Shown: piece after piece, positions 31,495 to 39,603 of the stretch
Position numbering within the stretch: position 1 is the stretch's first letter
How the letters are laid out: every line of letters starts with the position of its first letter
Origin: Gemmatimonadota bacterium
GTDB taxonomy: Bacteria > Gemmatimonadota > Gemmatimonadetes > Longimicrobiales > Gaopeijiaceae
Assembly: GCA_022560615.1 (NCBI GenBank)
Contig: JADFSR010000002.1
Span: forward strand, 1-64,000
Length of the DNA stretch: 64,000 nucleotides
Direction: 5' to 3'
The notes under the pieces: generated by a model
Told to the model about the DNA's origin: nothing
Database searches by the model: none
What the model saw: the letters and a program-made list of their open reading frames with translations, nothing else
Made by a program: the position numbers and the translations under genes

Positions 31495-32374
31495 CGGAAA
31501 AGACGTACACGCCGAGCGTGAACACGACGACCCACGAGATCACGAAGCTCAGCAGCAGGCCGTCCTGCCGTAGGATCTTGTCCGGCTGCTCGCCGGATCC
31601 GGACGCTGCCACCTGGGAATAACGGAAGAGGCAAAGCGCGAACGGGATCGCGGACAGGAGCGCCCACGGCTCCGACGCGACTCGTGAATCGCCGGTGAAG
31701 GTCCAGAGCAGGTATCCGATCAACGCCACGGAGAGCGTCGACGAACGAATGAGGTCGAGCAGCTCCTTGCTGTACTCGCTCAATACCGGGCGGGAGTGAC
31801 CCTCACCCGAGTGAGAGAGCTCAGCGGCCCGCTTGGTCGCGACCACGTGGAGCGACACGGTGCTGATCACGATCAAGAACCAGGGGGAGGCCGGCACGCT
31901 CGCGGCCTCGGCACCCGCGAGCGCGCGCAGCACGTAACCCGACGACACGCTGAACAGCTCGAAGAGCACGACGTGCTTGAGCGCGAGGCTGTACGCGGCG
32001 TTGATCGTCAGATAGGCGGTGATCACGAGTGCGAGGTCGTCGAGCCCGGTCGCGAGCGGCAAAGCGACCGCCCCTGCCAGCAGTAGCGCTGCGACAACCA
32101 GGGCCGGCCCGACCCCCAGGGCGCCACTGGCCACCGGGCGGCCGCTCTTCTCTTCATGCTGGCGGTCGCTCTCCCGGTCCCGAACGTCGTTGAACAGGTA
32201 GCCGCACGACGATGCGAGCACGAACGCCACCAGCGCGATAAGCGAATCCCGCCAGCCCGAGCCACTCGACAACACTCCCGCGGCACCGGGCGCCGCGAAC
32301 ACCAGCAGGTTACGCGGCCACAGCGACGGGCGAGCGGAGCGAAGCAGAGGTCCAACGAGTCCGTTCTCGCTCAT
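31487..32374 (-). CDS. ubiA: UbiA-family prenyltransferase, decaprenylphospho-ribose synthase type
   Basis: A 295-residue membrane enzyme with eight or nine helices. The UbiA Asp motif reads NDVRDRESDRQHEEKSGRPV (about 62-81), with the D-x-E-x-D form seen in the phosphoribosyl-transferring subgroup; the second motif region is KRAAELSHSGEGHSRPVLSE (about 182-201). In actinobacteria this enzyme joins phosphoribosyl pyrophosphate to decaprenyl phosphate as the first step to the arabinose donor, followed by a phosphatase and DprE1/DprE2. GGAG precedes the ATG. It leads the three-gene operon; the phosphatase gene is absent here. Confidence 0.87.
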   Translation of the reverse strand: MSENGLVGPLLRSARPSLWPRNLLVFAAPGAAGVLSSGSGWRDSLIALVAFVLASSCGYLFNDVRDRESDRQHEEKSGRPVASGALGVGPALVVAALLLAGAVALPLATGLDDLALVITAYLTINAAYSLALKHVVLFELFSVSSGYVLRALAGAEAASVPASPWFLIVISTVSLHVVATKRAAELSHSGEGHSRPVLSEYSKELLDLIRSSTLSVALIGYLLWTFTGDSRVASEPWALLSAIPFALCLFRYSQVAASGSGEQPDKILRQDGLLLSFVISWVVVFTLGVYVFSGG

Positions 32375-32486
32375 GGAGCTCCGGGCGTTCGGTCAGTCCA
32401 GCAGTCCGTGCGTGACCTTGAAAGCTCTCACTCCTCCAACGAGTTGGCCAACGCCCGGATGTCTCCACGGCGTTGTCGTGCCGGAC

Positions 32487-33495
32487 GTCATCGCCCCCGG
32501 CGGGCCTCGCGCGCCTGCTCGAGAGCGAGCTCGATCTTCCATCGCCGTCCCTCCTTCCAGATGCCGACAACCTTCCTGGTGTCGTGGATATCGGTCGTCG
32601 GATCGCCCTCCACCAGTACGACGTCGGCACGAAGTCCTTGGGCGACGCGGCCTCGTCCACTCAATCGGAACGCGTCGGCAGTAGCCGAGGTCCTGCCTCA
32701 TGCACGGCACGCACACCGGCAAACGCGTTCGCCATCGACAGCATCGTCCCTTCTCGCACTGGAAAGCCGAGGACCAGGTTGTCGATCTCATGGCGCGCGA
32801 GCCGTGGGCCCAACACCGAGTCCGCGATGATCGCCGCTCCCCCCTTGATACCCACCACTCCTTCGAGAACCGTGAGGGTCGGCACCAGAAAGACACCCGC
32901 GTCGGCAACGAGCGCGCCGAAGTCCGGGTCGGGCATGCGATCCAGGAACGTGTGCACGAGACCGTCGGCGCCGGCCTCGACCGCCAGCCGTGCGAACTCG
33001 TAGTGGCCGACGTGCACGACTGCCAAAACCCCGCGGGCATGGGCAGCATCGATCGCGGCTCGAAGAGTAGCCTCGTCGAGTGTGGGCAGCGGCGTGCCAA
33101 ACGTGCTGCCGTCCTCGAGCACGAGCTTGATGTAGTCCGCCCCCTCCGCGATCCGCGCGTCGATGAAATCTTGTGCGTCGGCGGGATCGGAGAGCGTCGG
33201 GATGGGGACCTCGTATTGGGTCCCGTGCCCGCCCGGCGCGGTCACCAGGATGCCGGCCGAGAACAGATCAGGGCGGTCCGCCGAGCGGCCCGTGGGGCGA
33301 TCTGCGCCACCAAGCCACTTTCGAGTACGACGGTCGCACTCGGGATGACCTCGTCTCCGTCGAAGAGCCGCACGTTCTCGAAGATCGTCGGTGCCCAGAT
33401 CTCGAGCGTGTCGGCCGGTTGTGTCTGTTGTCCCGTGCCGGGCGCCACACCGAGCCAGCCACAAAGGACCAAGCGACTAGGGCCGCCCCCTGCAT
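32487..33495 (-). pseudogene. Amidohydrolase-family protein, frameshifted and missing its metal site
   Basis: Pieces of one secreted amidohydrolase lie in several frames. A signal-like start is MQGAALVAWSFVAG (33495); after a shift come PTIFENVRLFDGDEVIPSA and ESGLVAQIAP. The next 80-90 residues expected, including the HxH metal motif, are gone. The protein resumes with DLFSAGILVTAPGGHGTQY, AQDFIDARIAEGADYIKLVL, VLAVVHVGHYEFARLAVEAG and GTMLSMANAFAGVRAVHEAG, shifts near 32675, and ends normally (GLRADVVLVEGDPTTDIHDT, VVGIWKEGRRW). It cannot encode an active enzyme. The type of damage, internal deletion plus frameshift, resembles that of the old-yellow-enzyme gene at 5525. Confidence 0.8.
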
Positions 33496-33623
33496 CACTC
33501 TCGGCACTCGCGCGCCGCGTCGTCTCACCGCTCCACGGATTGTGCGGACGTGGGCTGCTGGAGCGGTCCTAAGAACGACACGCGGGCGACGGGACATTGG
33601 CGAATCACTCTCGGCTGGGGAGG

Positions 33624-34811
33624 CTAGAAGTAGGTCGCAAACCCCACCTGGAAGCCGGCCGTTCTCACCGTCGCGTTCCCCACGAAGTCGTGAGCCCAGT
33701 GATAGCGGTAGTTCGCCCGGAACACAGTGCCCGGCGTGGGCCGGAAGCTTACGCCCGGAACCACGGCGGTCACGTCGTCACGAATCGACAGTCCGGTCGA
33801 GCTGAAGGTGCCCCTGTTGTAGTCGACGCGTTCGAGCCTCAGGCCCAGACTCACGGTCGCGTTGTCGTACCCACTCAGAGTCGGCTTCCACACCGGCGCG
33901 ACGATGTCCAGGTACCCGCCCCACTGGCGGTCCCCAAAGATCTCCGCCATCCCATTGGGCACGTCGATCGTAGCGTACACGAGCTCGCCACGGATGTCGA
34001 CTTTGCCGACCGAGGCGCCGAAGTCGAACGCGGTGATACCGAGCCAGCGACGCTCGTCGACCTCAACCCCCTCGAAGAGGTACGAGTTGTAGTAACCGCC
34101 GTAGTAGGACAGTCCGACCTCGCCGACCCCCGGCCGACGCAGCGCGAAACGTCCTGAGATCGCGGGAGAGCCGTTGTTGTCCTCCTCGAACTGTTCCTCG
34201 CTCTTCCCGGACGGGATGTCGGTGCGACCCAGGTCGTTGCCTACAACCGCGTCGGCGATGCCGTTCGTCAGATACAAGTCGTACGAGAGCATCACCCCGC
34301 CGGACACGCCCTTCCCATACAGCCCCGCCCCGACCTCCGAGAGCGTCGACGGGATCACGTCGGTCGTGACGAGCGGCCGGTCCACGAAGTCCCACTTGGG
34401 ACTGTCGTGGTTCTGATTCAGGTATCCGATCGGAGGTAGAATGATGCCCGCCCGCAGGACGAGCGCCGGCGAGATCTGGAAGTCGATGAGCGCGGTCTCG
34501 AGCGCGATCTCCTCCGTCCCGTGCTCGAATTCCAGCTCGCTCAGGAAGCGCACGCGCTGAGAGATCGCGGAGTACAAGAAAATGTTGAACCGCCGCAGCT
34601 CCATGCTGAAGCCCTCGGTGATCCCGTCCTCGACGAAGTAGTTGGTATTGCCTTCGATGTAGCCGCCGATCGCCGTGTTCGAGACCGAAGCGATGAAGGG
34701 CCGGTTGTAGATGCCCTCTTGGGCCAGCGTGCTGTCGACCTGAGCCGCGGCCGGGATCGCGAACGCGGATACCGCGAACGACAAGACCACCACACGCCAC
34801 CGTCGACTCAT
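33624..34811 (-). CDS. Outer-membrane porin-like beta-barrel protein
   Basis: A 395-residue exported protein. The signal peptide (MSRRWRVVVLSFAVSAFAIP, cut after AAA-Q at about residue 24) is followed by alternating beta strands: GGYIEGNTNYFVEDG, RVRFLSELEFEHGTEEIALE, ALVLRAGIILPPIGYLNQNH, and many aromatic strand ends, ending with the outer-membrane sorting pattern FQVGFATYF (terminal Phe). It resembles phosphate-selective or generic porins. The start overlaps the Rieske stop (ATGA), making it the third gene of the di-heme / Rieske / porin operon. It may bring the metal or electron-transfer substrate to the periplasmic proteins. Confidence 0.83.
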   Translation of the reverse strand: MSRRWRVVVLSFAVSAFAIPAAAQVDSTLAQEGIYNRPFIASVSNTAIGGYIEGNTNYFVEDGITEGFSMELRRFNIFLYSAISQRVRFLSELEFEHGTEEIALETALIDFQISPALVLRAGIILPPIGYLNQNHDSPKWDFVDRPLVTTDVIPSTLSEVGAGLYGKGVSGGVMLSYDLYLTNGIADAVVGNDLGRTDIPSGKSEEQFEEDNNGSPAISGRFALRRPGVGEVGLSYYGGYYNSYLFEGVEVDERRWLGITAFDFGASVGKVDIRGELVYATIDVPNGMAEIFGDRQWGGYLDIVAPVWKPTLSGYDNATVSLGLRLERVDYNRGTFSSTGLSIRDDVTAVVPGVSFRPTPGTVFRANYRYHWAHDFVGNATVRTAGFQVGFATYF

Positions 34812-35245
34812 CGCCCCTCTCCCTGTAACGTGACCACCACGTCTTCCCCTTCCCGCGCGACGCGATACCGCAGCAAGGACCTCTCCGCCGGTCCCCGAAG
34901 CACCGCGCCCTCCAGGTCGAACTCACTGCCGTGGCAAGGGCAGACGAAGCGGTCCCCAACGGGATCCGGCTGGCATCCCCGGTGGGTGCATCGGACCAGA
35001 AGCGCGGTGTACCCTCCCTGCTCGGTCGCATGAACAAAGACAGGGTGCTCCATGCCCGGGCGTTGCAGAAGAACACCCGCCTCCGGCACGCGCGCCGCGC
35101 TGACGACGAGGCGATTCCCCGACCCACGCGGTGCGAGGTACGGCATGCCGCCGCACGCCGAGAGCGTAAGCGCCGAGGCACCGAGCAAAAGCCCCGCCGG
35201 GACGACGGGCAACGACTTAACGAAATCGCGACGGTTCATGCTCAT
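34808..35245 (-). CDS. Rieske [2Fe-2S] lipoprotein with Tat-like signal
   Basis: A 145-residue exported protein. It starts MSMNRRDFVKSLPVVPAGLL, a twin-arginine signal, and then has LSACGG, a likely lipobox. The cluster ligands are complete: CTHRGC (Cys, His plus the extra Cys) and CPCHGSEF about 20 residues later, in the order C-x-H-x2-C and C-x2-H. The ATG overlaps the di-heme gene stop, so translation is coupled. Rieske proteins pass single electrons at fairly high potential; here the donor or acceptor is probably the di-heme lipoprotein encoded just upstream. It is not part of a cytochrome bc1 operon. Confidence 0.88.
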   Translation of the reverse strand: MSMNRRDFVKSLPVVPAGLLLGASALTLSACGGMPYLAPRGSGNRLVVSAARVPEAGVLLQRPGMEHPVFVHATEQGGYTALLVRCTHRGCQPDPVGDRFVCPCHGSEFDLEGAVLRGPAERSLLRYRVAREGEDVVVTLQGEGR

Positions 35246-36507
35246 CACAGAGACCGGAGGAAGCGGACGAGCCGCGCCTTGTCCGCATCGGAGAGCGCCT
35301 GGAATGCACTCCGGGATGCCGCGCCCTCGCCACCGTGCAAGCCGATCGTCTCTTCGAAGGTCTGCGCGCGACCGTCGTGCAGATAGAAGGCCTGCCCGCC
35401 CTGGAAATTTTGCTGGATGCCGATGCCCCAGAGCGGAGGGGTCCTCCACTCGGAGGTGAGCGCGCGTCCCTCGGTATAGCCGTCGTCCAGCTCGGGACCC
35501 ATGTCGTGAAGCAGAAGGTCGGTGTACGCGTGGAACTCGACCTGGTCGAGGACCGCGATTTCGGAACGGCCCGTGCGCATGGTGGGCGTATGGCACGACG
35601 CACACCCGATCGCGTCGAAGAGCTGCTCACCCGCCACGACCTCGGCAACGCCCGCATCCCGACGGGACGGCGCGCGCAACGTCTTCAGATAGAAGACCAC
35701 GTTGGCGACCGTGCTGCTCGAGACCTCAGGATCCGGCGCCTCGTCCGAGGCCCGGTTTCCAGCCTGCGGATTGAAGAGGTCCTCCACGAGCAGGTCGCTC
35801 GTGATGCCCATGTCGTTTAGGTACGCGCCGACCGTCTGGTGCAGCAGGTTCACCGTCAGCGCCTTCTTGCCGAAGCGGCCGATATACTGACCGTCGACGA
35901 GCGTGCCGTGGGTGAAAGGCACAGCCGACTGGGCCTCGAGCGCGAGCGCCGCCTCGATGAGCTCCGAGGGCGGATGGAGTTGCAGCCGGCCACTGATGCC
36001 GTCCCCGTCGGCGTCGTCAGGGTCGGCGAGCGCGATCAGCGTCGCGTCATCGACCGCATCGAGGAACCCGAGACCGGTCACCGCCGGCGCCGTGAACTCC
36101 GTGACCCCCGTGGCCTCCGGGGGAACGACCTCGGGCGGGTAGCCAGGAATGGACCGGTGCTGGAGCTGCGGTCCGCCGAGCCGTGTCAACGGATCGAAGC
36201 CGTTCGGGCCGAGGGTGCCGAACCGCGTAAGGTTGAAGACTGGGTGCCCCTTCCCGTCTCCGACGTGACATTGCTCACACGACGTCGCGACGAAAATCGG
36301 ACCAAGCCCGTCCTCCACGGTGAAACGACGCGCGAAGTCCTCGTCCCCCACGAGGTGCTGCCGCAGCTGGCTGCCAGGCATGCCTTCGATCGTGCCGTCG
36401 AGTAGCTGTTCCTCAGGCGGCCCGTCCGGCGCGAAAGTATCGCACGCGGTGGCTGCCAGGAGACAGAAGAGTCCGAGCAGTCGAGCGGTTGGTACAGCCA
36501 TCGTCAT
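35245..36507 (-). CDS. Di-heme c-type oxidoreductase lipoprotein (DUF1111)
   Basis: A 420-residue protein of the di-heme oxidoreductase (putative thiol oxidoreductase, DUF1111) family. A lipoprotein-like signal ends ATACDTF (Cys about residue 21). Heme sites are CEQCH in VATSCEQCHVGDGKGHP and CASCH in AIGCASCHTPTMRTG. Other family segments are DGISGRLQ, GRFGKKALTVNLLHQ and EWRTPPLWGIG with FYLHDGRAQTFEE. The ATG at 36507 is preferred over a GTG one codon earlier. Two TTTAG-N6-CTAAA boxes lie directly upstream. Family members are often iron-regulated and sit with imelysin or iron-uptake genes; here the partners are a Rieske protein and a porin. Confidence 0.88.
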   Translation of the reverse strand: MTMAVPTARLLGLFCLLAATACDTFAPDGPPEEQLLDGTIEGMPGSQLRQHLVGDEDFARRFTVEDGLGPIFVATSCEQCHVGDGKGHPVFNLTRFGTLGPNGFDPLTRLGGPQLQHRSIPGYPPEVVPPEATGVTEFTAPAVTGLGFLDAVDDATLIALADPDDADGDGISGRLQLHPPSELIEAALALEAQSAVPFTHGTLVDGQYIGRFGKKALTVNLLHQTVGAYLNDMGITSDLLVEDLFNPQAGNRASDEAPDPEVSSSTVANVVFYLKTLRAPSRRDAGVAEVVAGEQLFDAIGCASCHTPTMRTGRSEIAVLDQVEFHAYTDLLLHDMGPELDDGYTEGRALTSEWRTPPLWGIGIQQNFQGGQAFYLHDGRAQTFEETIGLHGGEGAASRSAFQALSDADKARLVRFLRSL

Positions 36508-36514
36508 CACTCAC

Positions 36515-36554
36515 TTTTAGTCTCGCCTAAAAATCTACTTTAGCCGAACCTAAA
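36515..36554. promoter_or_regulatory. Two DtxR/MntR-type operator boxes
   Basis: TTTTAG-TCTCGC-CTAAAA (36515-36532) and TTTAG-CCGAAC-CTAAA (36539-36554) share the form TTTAG-N6-CTAAA; their starts are about 23 bp apart (two helical turns). DtxR/IdeR/MntR operators have this TTAGG..CCTAA-like shape. The first box ends 8 nt from the di-heme start codon, so binding would block transcription or translation when iron or manganese is plentiful. Confidence 0.65.
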
Positions 36555-36633
36555 CGACGGGCGAAGCGCTGTCAACACCGGCCCCGCAGCGCCGAAAGAC
36601 GTTGCGGGGCCTCGCTTCACAGAACGAGACAGC

Positions 36634-37623
36634 TCAGTTGCGGCGGCGGCGCCTCCGGCGCTTGTCCTCCGGGATGTCAACCGTGCCGCGGACGTCGCTG
36701 TGGCTGATGCCACCGCTACCGTCGCGCAGCACCACGAAGTCGCCCCCGACACCACGCACCCGGATCGAGCCGGATCCGTCGCCCTCGACGATGACGTCCT
36801 GCTCCACCTCCGCGACGTCGATGCCACCGGAACCGTCGCTCAGACGGACGGTGCCCTGCACGTCACGAATGTCGATTTCGCCCGAGCCGTCACGGACGTC
36901 GACGTCACCAGACACATCCTCGATCTCGATGCCGCCCGACGAGTCGACGACGTAGACCGAACCGTTGGCGCCGGAGATCTGGATGGAACCAGAGGAATCT
37001 TCGACCCGCAGGTTGCCCGAGCCGAACACCTCAATGGAGCCCGACGAGTCGTCGATATCCACGTCCATGCCCAGCGGCATCAAGACCGTCAGATCGATCT
37101 TGGCAGTGTTGTCGCCGCGCCAGTTGTTGCGGTTGGGATAGTGCGCCGAGAGGATGACCTCAGAACCGACCGTCTCGACCGATAGCGTGAGCTCCTCGAC
37201 CCACTCCTCCCGCGAGGCACAGACGCGGCCGACGACCTCGATCTGACCCAAGCCGGGGCGACCCTCCACACTCAGCTCACCAGAGCCCGCGTTGATCACG
37301 AGTCGGGTCACGCCGGACACCGGGATTGTGAAAGTGCGATCGAGCTCGTAGGAGCACGAGCCGCCGCGGCGGACCTGGACGTCGACCTGAACCGGGTCGA
37401 AGTCGACGTCCACGTCCACGTCCACCTCGACCATCACGTCGGCCACTTCCACCTCGACTACCACCTCTGCCACATCGACCTCGACCGCTAGGTCGTAGTC
37501 ATACTGGTACTCGTGGACCGCATCGATGTCCTGAGCCAACAGGCCCACCGCGTAGTCGCCGCCAAAGCCGATCAGGCTATAACCTAGAAACAGCGACAGT
37601 ACTCTAATTCCGCTCATCATCAT
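36634..37623 (-). CDS. DUF4097-like exported beta-repeat protein
   Basis: A 329-residue exported protein starting at one of three ATGs (37623, 37620, 37617) behind GGAGGGGG. After a weak signal helix (IRVLSLFLGYSLIGFGG) comes an odd acidic stretch of alternating Val and Asp/Glu (VEVDVDVDVDFDPVQVDVQV). The main part is a right-handed beta-solenoid-like repeat of about 19-20 residues, including VEDSSGSIQISG, DSSGGIEIEDVSGDVDV and GSGGIDVAEVEQDVIV, typical of DUF4097 / putative adhesin domains. It ends with seven arginines and Asn. Function is unknown; such proteins are often envelope-associated. A dimerising or ligand-binding role of the VD stretch is speculative. Confidence 0.75.
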   Translation of the reverse strand: MMMSGIRVLSLFLGYSLIGFGGDYAVGLLAQDIDAVHEYQYDYDLAVEVDVAEVVVEVEVADVMVEVDVDVDVDFDPVQVDVQVRRGGSCSYELDRTFTIPVSGVTRLVINAGSGELSVEGRPGLGQIEVVGRVCASREEWVEELTLSVETVGSEVILSAHYPNRNNWRGDNTAKIDLTVLMPLGMDVDIDDSSGSIEVFGSGNLRVEDSSGSIQISGANGSVYVVDSSGGIEIEDVSGDVDVRDGSGEIDIRDVQGTVRLSDGSGGIDVAEVEQDVIVEGDGSGSIRVRGVGGDFVVLRDGSGGISHSDVRGTVDIPEDKRRRRRRRN

Positions 37624-37835
37624 CCCCCTCCTCGGTGGACTCCTCGTCTTCACGCTCGGTATCGTTTGGACACCGCCAATGCGACGTTGGTTGGACTGCT
37701 CGGTGGAGCGATTGCGTTGCTCGAAGTGATGTGCGACTTCGAGCATCGGATTCGTCCTGTCAGCGAGCGGATCCACAGGGACCGTACGACTAGCCGACGC
37801 GTGTTCGGGCCTCGACAAGGGAGTCAGGAGAGTTC

Positions 37836-38429
37836 ATGACAACGACGTTCAGCAAGCTCTCGAGCAAGTGGCTGGTGGTTGGCCTGCTCACGTTTATCAC
37901 ACCGCTCGCGACCGAAGGTCAGCGCCGTGGTCCGCGGCAGCCGGCCGCTGCCGCGTGGCCGTCGGTCACCATCGGGGCGAAGGCTGGGTACGACAGCAAA
38001 GCGAGGGGGGAAGTGCTCGGCGCACAGCTTCGCATCCCGCTCCTTCGTAACGGCACGGTGGAGCTGATGCCGACCGCCGACGTGACCTTCCTGACCGGCC
38101 TCAAGGAATACCAGTATGCGGTCGAGGCGCTCTACCTACTGAGCGGGCGACGCGGCGGACTATACGTCGGAGGCGGACTGGCCTTCCGAAACACGATTTA
38201 CGCGGTCGACCCCAACCTCCCGGCCGACCCCAACCTCCCGAGGGAGACTCGCCAGGGGTACAGCGTCGTCGTCGGCACCAAGTTCGGTGGATCAGGCGGC
38301 TTTGGAGCCCAACTCGAAATCCGATGGGTTTTCATAAAGCAGTCGCCCATCGATCCACAAGTCGTGACGTTCGGGGTCAACATCCCACTGACCGGACGCG
38401 GCTCTCGCCGGGGAGGGCCCGTCTCCTGA
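37836..38429 (+). CDS. Exported protein, probable outer-membrane beta-barrel
   Basis: A 197-residue protein with a signal peptide (WLVVGLLTFITPLATEG, cut near residue 29). The mature part shows alternating strands such as TIGAKAGYDSKARGEVLGAQ, GTVELMPTADVTFLTGL, GGLYVGGGLAFRN and FGAQLEIRWVF, with small-residue turns, the pattern of an 8-strand barrel with OmpA-like or OmpW-like size. There is a duplicated DPNLPADPNLP loop (two copies of an 18-bp unit at about 38211-38240). Family is not certain. It overlaps the PQQ dehydrogenase gene by 4 nt and probably shares its mRNA. Confidence 0.7.
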   Translation: MTTTFSKLSSKWLVVGLLTFITPLATEGQRRGPRQPAAAAWPSVTIGAKAGYDSKARGEVLGAQLRIPLLRNGTVELMPTADVTFLTGLKEYQYAVEALYLLSGRRGGLYVGGGLAFRNTIYAVDPNLPADPNLPRETRQGYSVVVGTKFGGSGGFGAQLEIRWVFIKQSPIDPQVVTFGVNIPLTGRGSRRGGPVS

Positions 38430-39589
38430 GCACGCTTCGGGCGTTGGGGATCGTCGGGTCCGTGGCGCTCGCGGCTTGCACCTCGACGATATTCCCGGAA
38501 CCCAAGGGGACCGATTCCTCGCAGCTCGCGATCAGTTTGGTCGAGCTCGCGAACGGACTCGAGTCACCCGTCTACGCAACGTCGCCGGTCGCCGACCCAC
38601 GGCTCTTCGTGGTGGAACAGCCCGGGCGGATCCGGATCTTGCGCGGCGGCAGCCTGCTACCGGAACCGTTTCTCGATATCACCGACCGCGTGTCCTTCGA
38701 CGACGAACGAGGGCTTCTGGGCCTCGCCTTCGACCCGGACTTCAGGGCGAGCGGCCGCTTCTTCGTGAACTATACGGACGTCGACGGCAACACACGTATC
38801 GAGGCGTACCTGGACAAAGATGGTGGTGACCGGGCGGACCCGAACAGCGCCATGCTCTTTCTGGAGGTCGAGCAGCCGTTCCCGACCCACAACGGAGGGC
38901 AGATCGAGTTCGGCCCGGACAACATGCTCTACATCGCCCTCGGTGACGGCGGGAGCGATGGCGACCCACACGGACACGGCCAGGACGCCACGACACTGCT
39001 GGGCACGATCCTGCGTGTCGATGTGCTCGATCAGGTCGGCCCCCCGTACCGGATCCCCGCGGACAACCCCTTCGTCGAGCACCCGACCTGGCGTCCCGAG
39101 ATCTGGCACTACGGTTTCCGGAACCCGTGGCGGTTTTCGTTCGATGTGAACGGCGGATTCATGTTCATCGCCGACAGGGGGGAGGCCCGTTGGGAGGAGA
39201 TCAACGCCGTCCCCATCGAGAGAGGAGGGGAGAACTTTGGTTGGAGCGTGCTCGAGGGGACCGAGTGCTTCGGTACCAGTTCGTGTGAAGCGGAAGGCAC
39301 GCGCTTCCCGGTCGCGGTCTATGGTCGCAGCGACGGATGCTCGGTTGCGGGCGGATACGTGTACCGCGGGGCCGCGGTCCCCGCGCTTCAGGGCCGGTAT
39401 ATCTACTCGGACTACTGCAGTGGATGGCTGCGCACGTTCCAACTTCAACCGAACGGCACTGCCGGGGACCCTGTCGAGCTCCCCGTCGAGCCGCCCGGCA
39501 ACGTGACGTCTCTGGGCCAGGACTCCGACGGCGAGCTCTACGTACTCACCGACGGTGGGCGTGTTCTACGCATCGCGGCGGCAAACTAG
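38426..39589 (+). CDS. PQQ-dependent sugar dehydrogenase, lipoprotein
   Basis: A soluble-type quinoprotein glucose/aldose dehydrogenase of about 387 residues. A short signal ends in LAACTS (lipobox). The six-blade propeller has ANGLESPVYATSPVADPRLF, LLGLAFDPDFRASGRFFVNY, FPTHNGGQIEFGPDNMLYIA, GDGGSDGDPHGHGQD, WHYGFRNPWRFSFD and ENFGWSVLEGTECF, the catalytic His being in THNGG. It oxidises sugars in the periplasm with PQQ. The frame has no ATG; the site GGGGAGGG lies 8 nt before a CTG (38426) that overlaps the upstream stop, while TTG 38444 is an alternative. No PQQ synthesis genes are seen here. Confidence 0.85.
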   Translation: MSTLRALGIVGSVALAACTSTIFPEPKGTDSSQLAISLVELANGLESPVYATSPVADPRLFVVEQPGRIRILRGGSLLPEPFLDITDRVSFDDERGLLGLAFDPDFRASGRFFVNYTDVDGNTRIEAYLDKDGGDRADPNSAMLFLEVEQPFPTHNGGQIEFGPDNMLYIALGDGGSDGDPHGHGQDATTLLGTILRVDVLDQVGPPYRIPADNPFVEHPTWRPEIWHYGFRNPWRFSFDVNGGFMFIADRGEARWEEINAVPIERGGENFGWSVLEGTECFGTSSCEAEGTRFPVAVYGRSDGCSVAGGYVYRGAAVPALQGRYIYSDYCSGWLRTFQLQPNGTAGDPVELPVEPPGNVTSLGQDSDGELYVLTDGGRVLRIAAAN

Positions 39590-39603
39590 CTCGCAGCGAG
39601 ACG

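Noticed and set aside
32661-32680. Second selenocysteine in the amidohydrolase gene
   Set aside because: The stop at about 32661 is followed by proper coding in a different frame, not the same one, so it is a frameshift and not UGA readthrough.
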